Shown piece by piece: positions 36,545 through 46,350 of a stretch of 64,000 nt of DNA. Source of the stretch: Lycium barbarum (lineage: Eukaryota; Streptophyta; Magnoliopsida; Solanales; Solanaceae). Position numbers and translations under genes: made by a program. Location of the stretch: assembly GCF_019175385.1 (NCBI RefSeq), contig NC_083339.1:33571637-33635636 (forward strand), in the 5' to 3' direction. Each line of letters begins with the position of its first letter. Within the stretch, counting starts at the first letter, position 1. The notes beneath the pieces were generated by a model. It was not told where the DNA came from, did no database searches, and was given only the letters and a program-made list of their open reading frames with translations.

Positions 36545-38485
36545 TGTTACACCTTGGAAAATCCCCCGTACATATACAGTGAATAGGCTAAAAGAGGACA
36601 TAGCATATGCGATGTTTTGACGAGTAAGAAAGAGTATTAGATGACCCTCAACGAGATTTTAAAGGCATACAATGCAAGGAAAGAAAGTTGCCAAGGAAAG
36701 CGAATTATATGTGGTGTAATGGATAAGAATTTCGAGCAACAAGTCTATGATGGCATAATGATGTCTTAGAGAAGAGTAATAATGCCCCTAAGATTGATAT
36801 TAAGATACCCGAATTGTAGAAAAGCATAGCAAATGGGTCATAAATGAGTAAATAGTGCCATGGGTGAATGGTAGCTGAATTGAATCATGAATGTTAATGA
36901 GTTGAGATTACGAATACGTTGTAAATGATGTTTAAACCATGGAATAAGTATTATCTACGCGAAAGAGCGATAATGAGCTATAAGTATAAATATGGAGAAA
37001 TTGGAGAGAAATGGTGAATTGTGGTTAATGTATATGAATGACGATCATTGATTGCGATATTGTGAATGTTGTTGTGAACGCTTGAGAGTTGATATAGAAG
37101 GTGGGAAAAGTAGTATAAACAAAGGAAACGCTGCCCAAATTTCTCTAGAATTAGTAACGCGTTCTTATAGACGATTAACTAACGTTAGTACGAATTCTCT
37201 CTTGAAGGTAGAGGCGTGATATCGAAGGAGAGCAAGTGAACGCTAGATTGATTAGACGATAAAGGTATGTAAGGTTTATCTTTTCTTTCAAAAGGCATGA
37301 ATCCTTCAAGTCTTATATGATCCTTCTCAAAACGAAGCCTACGAGTCCTTCTATATATTGAACTACATATGAATATGATGGTAATGATAATGAGCTAGAG
37401 TATAGCGATTCAAGAAGTTGTGGTATGATGTTATCTTTGTTAACACTCGACTTATTCTCTATTTCCTTCAAGACGAGGCACGATACTCATAAACGTTCAT
37501 AATGTAATTGGGGGTTTATGACCTTACGTCACCCTGATATAGTGTGATTGCCCTTAAAGCCTAACGTATGCTCTTAATGCTAATGTATGATATGTCCATA
37601 AGATGATGCTATGTAATGAGATGTGTAAGAGTGATGTGTTATGATTGATTTTGTGATGATGAAATTCCACCGCGCCACGATGGCCGAGCATGTCACCGCT
37701 AAGGCGGGCTGCATATGATTCCACCGTGCCTAGATGGCTGGGCATATCACCGCTAAGGCGGGCTGCGATGTTACACCGAGCCTAGAGGGCCAGGCATGAT
37801 CACCACTAGTGGGCGACATATGATGGTTACCCGGACGCGGGTTAACGACGAGGACTATGATGAGATGATTTAGGTGATGTGAAGACATGTATACTATGAT
37901 TATGTAAAATGTGATATATGTAAGTAATGTGATTTCCTATGACACTTGTGCAGGTTATATCTTTGTCTCATGACTCATGATCTTCCTATTATGTTTATCT
38001 CCTTCTTGCCTTACATACTCAGTACAATGTTCGTACTAACGTCCGTTTTCTTTGGACGCTGTGTTCATTCCCACAGGTAGACAGGGAGGCGAGCTTGAGC
38101 CAGACCCGTAGGAGCTGATAGCCAATTGAAAGCCCTCCTTTTTTTCGGAGGTGCTTCATTATTATTTTGTGTATATTTGTATATACTGGGCTTGACGGGG
38201 TCCTGTCCCATCCATGTGTGTATACTCCAGTAGAGGCTCGTAGATACTCGATGCGGGTTATATGGTCTCACAAGATTACCATGATGTATCTATATGTAAT
38301 CATTATTTTGATAGCCTAAAGGCTTAGGCATATAAAGGTATTATGCTTTGACTTGAAAGGTGATTTTCTTGTAACTTGAGGACAAAATTGGTAAAAGAGT
38401 ATAAAATGACATGATAAGAAATAGAACGAGCAATGCTCGGTGGTTAGCTCCGGGTACCCGCCGCGTCCCTAGTTGGGTCGTGACA
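36545..38485 (+). mobile_element. Element I: solo LTR nested in the integrase of H
   Basis: Starts TGTTACACCTTGG, ends GGGTCGTGACA, with TSD ATTAC (36540-36544 and 38486-38490). Length 1941 bp. It carries a donor-like AAAGGTATGTAAGG (37261-37274), a GC-rich tandem cassette (37660-37840) and the hairpin module (38019-38076). It is opposite in strand to H, whose LTR it resembles downstream of the donor-like site. No gene is present. Confidence 0.93.
38019..38076 (+). other. Three-hairpin LTR module, copy in I
   Basis: SL1 TCAGTAC/GTACTAA, SL2 CGTCC/GGACG (38040-38058), SL3 CTGTG/CACAG (38059-38076), the last a paired change from CTGCG/CGCAG. Confidence 0.75.
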
Positions 38486-38490
38486 ATTAC

Positions 38491-40213
38491 TTCCCATTTC
38501 CAAGTAGGGATTTCCATTGCTTGCAACAGGCCCCCTGGCTTTTGATGTTCAATCTTTACTTGTTGGAAATTTTGACACTGTGCTACAAATTCCGCTATGT
38601 CTCTCTTCATGCCATCCCACCAATATATTTGTTTAAGGTCATGATACATCTTGGTTGCACCTGGGTGAATAGAATACCGAGAACAATGGGCTTCTTCTAG
38701 AATTCGTCGGCATAATTCTGCCACACTCGGCACACATAGCCTGCTTCGATATTTAAGAATTCTATCCATAGAAACTTCAAATGGAGACTTCTCTTTCCCA
38801 TGAGATGTGTCTCTGTAATGACACAATTGAGGATTTTCATATTGTCGTTCTTTCACTTCTATATTCAAGGATGAAATTGCGGGATCATTGATACTAATCC
38901 CCACATTACCCGAATCGATTATACGCACTCCAAGATTAGCTAGTTGACGGAGCTCATGAACCACCTCTTTCTTTTCCGGAGGAACTTCACTTAAGCTGCC
39001 TATTGACCGGCGGCTAAGCGCATCGGCTACTACATTTGCTTTTCCGGGGTGGTACAAAATATTCACATCATAATCTTTCAACAATTCTAACCACCGCCTC
39101 TGCCGCAGGTTCAGCTCCTTCTGCTTGAAAATGTACTGAAGACTTTTGTGATCTGTATAGATATCAACATGCACACCATACAAGTAATGTCTCCACATTT
39201 TCAGTGCATGAATAACCGCAGCCAATTCGAGATCATGATTCCTGGAATGAGAGTGAGCTTGCTTCTTCAATGCCGTAGTCTTAGTCTATGAATGCGCTAG
39301 TAAACTGTAGCGAAATCACTGGAAATGAGAGAGATGCATGAGTTGGACAGTTCTTTTCATGTTTACGCAATTATCTTGAAGCATACGCAATAACTCTACC
39401 GTGTTGCATTAAGACACATCCTAATCCAACACCGGAAGCATCACAATACACAACATAGCCATCTGACCCTTCTGGAAGTGTTAGGACCGGAGCTGAGGTC
39501 AATCTGTCTTTCAATTCTTAGAAGCTGTGTTCACAAGCATCGCTCCATTGAAATTTAGCTGACTTCTGGGTTAGCTTTGTCAATGGGGATGAAATAGATG
39601 AAAAGCCCTCTACAAATCTTCTATAATAACCCGCCAAACCCATAAAACTACGAACTTCTGTAGGCGTCGTAGGCCTTGGCCAAGTCTTCACGGCTTTAAT
39701 TTTCTGAGTGTCGACTCGAACCAGAAATGTCACTGAAGTTAGCAAAAACTCGCACTTTGAAAATTTTGCATACAATTATCGGGCTCGAAGAATGCCAAGA
39801 ACAATTCGCAAATGATCTGCATGTTCTTATTTCGTGCGAGAATACACCAGAATATCATCAGTAAATACTATCACAAATAAGTCCAAGAGAGGCCTAAATA
39901 CGTTGTTCATCAAGTTCATAAACACGGCCGGAGCATTGGTCAATCCAAATGACATCACTCTGAATTCATAATGGCCATATCTCGTCCTAAAGGTTGTTTT
40001 GGGAATATCCGCTTCTCTAACTCTCACTTGATGATAACCTGACCTCAAGTCTATTTTAGAAAACCACTTGGCACCCTGTAGCTGATCAAACAAATCGTCA
40101 ATCCTTGGAAGAGGATATTTATTCTTTATCGTCACTTTGTTCAATTGTCTATAATCAATACACATTCGTAGAGATCCGTCTTTCTTCCTCACGAATAAGA
40201 CTGGTGCTCCCAC
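38491..40213 (-). pseudogene. Element H pol, RT (truncated), RNase H and integrase zinc domain (broken)
   Basis: Begins abruptly inside RT at [13 protein letters not shown], fused to the end of gag, so protease and the RT N-terminus are missing. It then shows [20 protein letters not shown], catalytic FTDD (Ile to Thr beside the two Asp, near 39860), a short deletion where relatives have FLGH (39725-39735), the connector [11 protein letters not shown], RNase H with YCDASG near 39450, a foreign 103-bp insertion at 39238-39340, then [29 protein letters not shown] and the integrase zinc region ([14 protein letters not shown]). One zinc Cys is changed (CQNFQQ instead of CPNCQQ). A Trp-Glu-Val-Ile end joins to 36539 when I is removed. 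Confidence 0.87.
39238..39340. other. Small 103-bp insertion in H RNase H
   Basis: Removing this segment restores the homologous order of RNase H residues (Pro-Thr-His then Asp-Leu-Glu). It is bounded by CATG at 39234-39237 and 39337-39340, which could be a 4-bp duplication. No terminal inverted repeat is evident and its origin is unknown. Confidence 0.6.
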
Positions 40214-41379
40214 GGGCAATCTCTCATCATGTGCCTAACCTGGCCACAAGTATAACATGCATCCGAACCCTGGCGACACTGTCCAGAATGTAATCTACCA
40301 CGCTGGCTGTATCGAGGTACTGGGGTCTCCTCTGGCTATAATCTTCCCCGAACTGGGAATCTGAGGCCCTCGAACTCTGGCCCTGTCCTGAACGGAAGGA
40401 GCGATCAAATCTCCTACCTGAGAATCGAGGAGGTGCACTAGTCACCGACTGGCCTAAGTGCCTAGAATATGTCTGCCTTGATCCCCCTCTATAATCACTG
40501 TCTGCTCCCATAGATCTGGCCCTCTTGCTTTGCCTTCTATCGCTATCGCTATCACTTCTTTGTGGTTGTGCCCCTCTAAATAATGAGCATGAGCCTGTAT
40601 CCGAGAAATATCCATCCCATCTTGTAGCGAAGCTGTCAAGCAATCTTTGAATAAATGTGACCCTAAGCCGCTCACGAATCTATGTACCCGGTCTCCCATG
40701 TCGGCCACCATAGTCGGGGCATACCTAACTAATGAATTAAATTGAAGGCTATATTCCCAGGCACTCATGATTCCTTGCCTCAAATTTAGGAATTTATCCG
40801 CTTTAGCTCGGCGGACCTCGGGTGGGAAATAGTGATGAATAAAAGCATCCACGAATTCTTGCCATACAGGTGGAGGCACATTTTCTCCTCTCGATAATAT
40901 CCAGTTATTATACCATAAGACTGCCACGTCTCGAAGTCTATAAGATGCCAACTCCACGGATTCAGTTTCGGAGGCATGGACAATCTTCAATGTCCTCAAC
41001 ATCTCATCTATGAAACCTTGCGGGTCTTCACCCGGCTTTGACCCGAAAAACTCCGGAGGATTTAGACTCATAAAATCACAGGCTCTGGTACTAGCTGACC
41101 GATCACTTGGGCCCGCATTTTGCCCCTGTGCCTGAGCGGCAACCAACTGTGTCAATAAATGTATGGTCTCGGTCATTTGTTGACCCGAAGCAACTGGTGG
41201 AGGGATTGGAGCTGGAGCTCCTCCTCGTTCTTCCACATTAGGCGGGGTGGAGGAAGTATTAGATGGGCCTCAGTTTGTTACTCGCCCTCTTCTATATTCA
41301 TCGGAGGCTCTCTTTCTACCCGCCTCTTTGTCGTAGTCTTGTCCTTCTGGGCGGCTGTAGCTTTTCCCTTTGGCGGCAT
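40214..41379 (-). pseudogene. Element H gag (frameshifted)
   Basis: Starts MPPKGKATAAQKDK at 41379, parallel to C's gag. The first frame ends at TAA 41278-41280; a second frame (41236-40454) carries the capsid-like region (NPPEFFGSKPGEDPQGF, ASYRLRDVAVLWY, FPPEVRRAKADKF), and a third (from 40643) carries the basic Ser/Arg/Gly-rich segment. A final frame contains an intact CCHC zinc knuckle [15 protein letters not shown] (about 40213-40257), unlike C's mutated one. Frameshifts lie near 41270, 40560 and 40310. The gene runs straight into RT at 40213 through a deletion. Confidence 0.87.
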
Positions 41380-41568
41380 TTCTGGAATCACAACACACTA
41401 TTAAGGAAGATAAAATCTTATGCACGGCTCTATCGCACGATCTCATAAGAAGAAAGATGGTCATTTTTCCTAAATGCCCTGTAGCCTCTTGTTATTAGCA
41501 TGGTGCGCAACACACCATAAACAAGACTCTATTAGACACGGCTCGTAGATACTTCCTAGGACTGAACT

Positions 41569-41579
41569 GCTCTGTACCA
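41569..41579 (-). promoter_or_regulatory. Primer binding site of H (one base deleted)
   Basis: Minus strand TGGTACAGAGC, the initiator Met site lacking one T, four bases inside the 5' LTR. Confidence 0.8.
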
Positions 41580-41770
41580 CTTTTGTCACGACCCAGCTAG
41601 GGGCCGCGACGGGTACCCGGGGCTAGTCACCGAGCACCACTCGTTCTACTACTCATCTTACTCATTTAATGTTTTTTTTTATCAATTTATACTCCAGACA
41701 TAAGAAAATAATCTTTTCGTTTGAGAACATAAAATACTTTTATATGCATAAGCCTCTCGGCCATCAAAAT

Positions 41771-41794
41771 AATATATATATATATATATATATA
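41771..41794. repeat. AT microsatellite in H 5' LTR
   Basis: About 12 AT units at the same LTR position as 32958-32989. Confidence 0.95.
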
Positions 41795-42007
41795 GTAACA
41801 ATCTCATGAGACCATCTAACCCACACTGCATATCTACGAGCCTCTACTGGAATGCTAAACATGAAGATGGGACAAGACCCCATCATGCCCAAAATACATA
41901 TACATGAATGTACACAAAAGAATAATCAAGCACCTCCGGAACAAAGGAGTGCTTTCAATCGGCTGACAGCTACGACGAATCTGGGTCAAGCTCTCCTCCC
42001 TATCTAC

Positions 42008-42065
42008 CTATGGGCATGAACACAGCATCCAAAGAAAACGGACGTCAGTACGAACATTGTACTGA
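42008..42065 (-). other. Three-hairpin LTR module, H 5' LTR copy
   Basis: SL1 TCAGTAC/GTACTGA perfect, SL2 CGTCC/GGATG, SL3 CTGTG/CATAG (42008-42025). Confidence 0.75.
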
Positions 42066-44070
42066 GTATGAGAGGCATAAATAATGAAATACGACAATGA
42101 TACAAAGGAAATATCAATGTGAAACATTTGTATCTGACTGTCAAATATAAAAGAAGTAATGTGTACTGTCTCACTCATAATCATCGTCATATCATATATG
42201 CATAAATGTATAAGCTGCCCGCCCATATAGGTACGGTGTAATAATGTATAAGCTGCCCGTCCATATCGGATCGGTGTGATAATCATAACAATAGCCTGCG
42301 TCAAGGCCTCCCGTGTCCGAGGTATCATCTCATGCCGCCCACTAGTGGTGTCTGCCCATGCCGTCTGGCCATGGTGTATAGCTGCCCGCCTTAGCGGTGA
42401 CTGCCAGGCCATATAGGCGTGGTGTTATATCATCATCATACATGCTCATCATAGTATTCTTATCATAATATACTTATCATAATATGTTTATCATAGTACA
42501 TGCATAGGGCTCAAGAACAACTACACTTTATCGGGGTGACGTAAGGTCGTGATCCCCCGATTTCATTATGGAGCTTCTTTGACATTCTGCCTCACCTTGA
42601 AGGAACTAACATATAAGGTGAGTGTGAGAAATAAATAACATCATTATCATTATAGGATCACCATATCATTATAGGGCTCATAACATGTCTCTTGTCTTAT
42701 ATAGCTATTCATAGACATAGGCTTTTAGTTTTCTGGAATATAGGAACTCATGAAGAGGAAAGAGAGTCATGCTATAGGATTCATGCCATTAGAAGGAAAG
42801 GACTAGCCTCACATACCTTTGACGTTTAACCAAGCTATCACTTGCTTGTTCTCCTTCGATATCACGTTTCTACCTTCAAGAGAGAATTCGCGCTAACGTT
42901 TGTTAATCGTCTATAAGAACGCGCTACCATTCTAGGGAAAAATTGGGCAGCGTTTACTTTGTTTATACTATTTTTCCCATAATCTATATCAACTCTCAAA
43001 CGTTCATAACAACATTCTCAATATGATAGACAACACTCATCATTCGTTTACAATATCCGTATTTCACAATTTGTCTTCACTTTCTCCATAATCATGGTTA
43101 TGGTTCATTGTTGCATTTTTCTCACATAGGATACTTACGTCATGTTCTAAATGTCATTCGTAACATTTTTATAATCACAAATTATCAATGATCATGGCTC
43201 ATTTCAAACCTTTACTCAACATTTCTTACATCCTCTTATAATCCAAGTGTTTCAACTCTTCCATACTCTAAATAACATGTAAATGCCATAAAACTTACCT
43301 TAGATGTTGTAGGAACTAGCCTTGAGTGGTATTAATCTTCTTGCACCAAAACCCTAGTTTATTTCTCTTTATATTTCTTAACTTTGATGAGTTTCATACA
43401 CTTGATTCACTTGGATTCTTGATATTGATCTTTGATTTCCTTTGCTTTCTTGTAGATGAAGAGTTGAGAGTATTCTAGAGGTTTCTAGAGAGAAGTATCG
43501 TGGAAATGAAATGAATTTAATGAGCTTGGGTCTCCTTTTAATGACTTAAAATCTGATTTTGAATGAACAGTAGTTGAAGTGCACAGTGGTCGTAAACCCA
43601 GTTTACGGTCCGTATTCCAGTTTACGGTCTGTATTCTGTGGACGTATTAAAGCATAACATAACCAGAAAGTCAGGCTGAGGACGTGGTGGTTTACAACTC
43701 AGTTTACGGGCCGTATTTCAGTTTACGATCCGTATTTCAAGTCGTTTTTAACCATTCAAATCTTTGATAGAAAGTTCAAGTTTTGTAAGTTGAAATACGA
43801 CATGGTAGTTTACGGGCCGTATAGCACTTTACGGTCCGTATTCCATTTTATGATCGACTGGGCCAAAGTGCAAATCTGCAACTTTCACGTCTTCAAAACC
43901 TATAATTAGTCATTGTGGAGCATAACCTATCTCTTGTTCCTATTTCCTTTGAAATCTTACTTAGGGTCGTCAAACGTCATTCCCTTCTGATTAAAACATC
44001 GTATACTCGTATTCTTCGTTAGTCTATTCATTGTACGTTCACGGGGAAATTTTCGAGGTGTAACATCGAC

Positions 44071-44857
44071 CCATCATCCTCGTTCTTATCTCGATGATTG
44101 ATCAGTTTCCTACAACCAAATTGTTAAAGTATCCTTCTTACTCCCGTGGTTAAAGATTTCTAGTTACTTTTCTCCTAAATACTTTCCTCCCCTCATCCGG
44201 TTATAACATTGACCCTGAAGTTCATAGAATATCCTTTTAGAGTTGCAGATCCGTTTTATTTCCAAATCACCTTTTAGGAGAGCTTTCTTTCTTTCCAAGG
44301 TGATTATGTCTGCTTGGTCGTGCCTTTATTTCTTCGATTGCCTCTCAAGAACTGGGAATCCCTTAACATTATTACCGAACCTGCTTATTCTTCCTCACTT
44401 CCCCTTCCTATTCGTGGATACTTCCCTTCAGTCCCATTTACCAATATTTGTTTTTCTAATCCTACACGTTCATCTCTTGTCCGTGCTACCTTACCCTATT
44501 CCTTTCACATACCTGCTTTCAAATTTTATTCAAATAGTCCCTTGCCCGTCGTCTCTCTTGGAAGCTTCACTCACCCTCGTTCCTTACTTCTCTTTTATTT
44601 TTCTTCCTTGTCTCAAGATATTCTAATCTCTTTAATTTCTATATACTCACTTTCTTCCTTTCCCTGATGTTATTGCATTAGGACTTTTTAACTCTAACTT
44701 GTAGTGAAAATAACATCAACTTACCTTGTAAGATCTGTACCACTTTTGTCACTTGAACTTCATTACCCTGTTCGATTAATACCTTCAGTATATAGCAACG
44801 TCGGTTGTTGGGACACACATATCGGTTGGCGCAGCCACATATGGGATGTCATACACT

Positions 44858-44921
<64 letters not shown>

Positions 44922-45119
44922 CTAACGCCTCGCTTACAAAGTATTTCCAAATACTATTCGAACTTATCCCAATTCTAGAGCTGTGATGCGCCTTCTTTCT
45001 CCTTGTCTGTCTGGTCCGCCTCATTCGTCGCGACCTTTTAGGGTTTCTAACCACTCCGCGTACTCCAATTTCCCTTAGGTTACTCTAGCTTCTCATCTGT
45101 CTCTTATGTCCGCATTTAT
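44071..45119 (-). other. F interior, right part: non-coding
   Basis: Continuation of the pyrimidine-rich (plus strand) interior of F. No protein domain is visible; the plus-strand frames near 44243-44667 are low-complexity Leu/Ser/Pro sequences arising from the base bias. It contains an AT microsatellite and a 19-base match to H's primer-site/LTR junction at 44734-44752. Confidence 0.65.
44861..44919. repeat. AT microsatellite in F interior
   Basis: About 29 AT units. Confidence 0.97.
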
Positions 45120-45236
45120 GGGACTCTTAGTACACTTCCCAGGGGGTCACCCATCCTAATATTACTCTCACCCCAGCACGCTTAACTTCAGAGTTCTGAT
45201 GGGATCCGGTGCGTTAGTGCTGGTATGATCGCGTCC
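45120..45236 (-). ncRNA. 5S rRNA-derived sequence inside element F
   Basis: The minus strand reads as a near full-length plant 5S rRNA: CGATCATACCAGCACTAA at its start, then CACCGGATCCCATCAGAACT, an A-box-like AAGTTAAGCGTGCT and a C-box-like GGATGGGTGACC. These are the internal RNA polymerase III promoter parts of 5S genes. Several substitutions (for example TGAAG for CGCAG, GTAATATTAGG for GTAGTACTAGG) and altered ends (GGAC start, GTCC end, which still pair) show it is not a ribosomal locus copy. It lies in F's leader region, sense to F. Cassandra-type TRIM elements are known to carry 5S sequence in their LTRs; whether this is a Cassandra fragment or a separate capture is unresolved. Confidence 0.85.
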
Positions 45237-45507
45237 ATCCTACTGCGCGGCCTTTATCGCATGACCTAGAACAAATTGAGGTCCTAATGGATTCCAATAA
45301 ATTCTCGTAATACGTCTCCCTCCGGATTAAAAGGGATCTCTTACTCTTTCGACTAAGCAAATGCTAATTTGGCCTTTGAAATTCTCAACAATCACCTTCA
45401 ATCTGCATGTATGACTACTTTTCATCCCAAATTTCAAGATTACCAATGGTGGCGAAAACACCTTGATCGTAGTTACTTAAAAATACTTAAGTTATTGGTC
45501 CCCTCTA

Positions 45508-45569
45508 GAATTTCCGCTCATCACTATTAAGTATTACCGAATTTCCGCTCATCACTATTAAGTATTACC
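45508..45569. repeat. 31-bp tandem duplication
   Basis: Two identical, head-to-tail 31-bp copies (45508-45538 and 45539-45569) in the F interior. Confidence 0.9.
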
Positions 45570-45639
45570 CTGTAGCAATTACATACGCACATAGGACATT
45601 TCAATAAAAACTCATATACCTATAATCGACCTATCCTGA

Positions 45640-46138
45640 GCTTGGTCCGGTGGGCTATAAAGTGAAGTGTCCTCTGCATTATCCTCCCACCACCGGCTAG
45701 TCTGTCCATCCTCATCTCTCTCATCTGAATCCGAGGAATACAGATACTCGGGAAACTATTGGTTCACTGACGGACAACATAGAGGGCTGGAATAATCAGT
45801 AATACTCTTAGGCGTAGCTGGCCTGACATAGTGCTCTGCCATAGGAGCAGCTGGGGGAGTCATCTCTGGTACTGGTACAGCCTCGGGAATCTCCTCCTCT
45901 GGCGTCCCTGTCTCATACGAACCTTCGACGGGTCCGTGTCATAACTACCCTCCGGTGGATCCTCCTCTCTAGAAGTCAGAAATTCCTGCGGAATCATCGT
46001 GGGGTCCTTAGAGGGATCGATCGCGATGCAATAGCTAAGACTCTTCCTGCTCGGTCCTGGAGCCTGTGGTCCTGAATCTACTCTAGGGGTCTTCTTAGCA
46101 CCCCCACTATCTAAGGCTGATATCTTCATCTTTATCAA
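45640..46138 (-). pseudogene. Element F gag-like short ORF (broken)
   Basis: The only coding-like sequence of F, just inside the 5' LTR where gag normally starts. The first frame (46138-45860) reads from a Met and is rich in Ser, Pro, Asp and Lys. A frameshift near 45905 leads to EEEIPEAVPVPEMTPPAAPM and, after an in-frame TAG, to EYLYSSDSDERDEDGQTSRW and a Trp/acid-rich end. It has no zinc knuckle or capsid motif that I recognise. It may be a gag remnant or a lineage-specific protein; function is unknown. Confidence 0.5.
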
Positions 46139-46334
46139 TCTGTGCTTACTTACAGGAAAAGGGTGTCAGAAATAATCTTTCCCAGACTCAGGCTCTATCG
46201 TACGATCTAAGACAGAAGGAAAGGTCAGTGACTCCTAAATGGCCCGCAGCCTCCTGTTTATAAGTGTGGCCGGCTTCACACCCATAAACAGGACTATACC
46301 GGACAGGGTCAGTAGACAATCCCTAGGATGAACT

Positions 46335-46346
46335 GCTCTGATACCA
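46335..46346 (-). promoter_or_regulatory. Primer binding site of F
   Basis: Minus strand TGGTATCAGAGC, four bases inside the 5' LTR, exactly as in element C. Confidence 0.9.
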
Positions 46347-46350
46347 CTTT

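Larger units (their letters stand above)
32771..44065 (-). mobile_element. Element H: defective Ty3/gypsy retrotransposon nested in F
   Basis: Minus-strand element with LTRs of 2485 bp (32771-35255) and 2482 bp (41584-44065). The TSD is TCAAC on the left (32766-32770) and TCGAC on the right (44066-44070), one transition apart. Gag and pol match C's lineage but lack protease and the beginning of RT, and solo LTR I splits integrase. It is older than C judging by LTR divergence, the mutated TSD and broken frames. Confidence 0.92.
41584..44065 (-). repeat. 5' LTR of H
   Basis: Matches the 3' LTR with scattered substitutions, a shorter AT run, an extra GC-rich cassette copy (42210-42245) and a small deletion near 43220. 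It holds the TACGG(T/G)CCGTA array (43602-43845), a donor-like site (42807-42821), the module (42008-42065) and SL4 (41866-41884). Confidence 0.94.

Noticed and set aside
44243..44667. Two overlapping frames of 127 and 117 codons
   Set aside because: Pyrimidine-rich F interior yields Leu/Ser/Pro/Phe strings in several frames; no domain, and antisense to F.
45120..45236. Functional 5S rRNA gene
   Set aside because: It is single, embedded in F, with altered ends and many substitutions, unlike tandem 5S loci.
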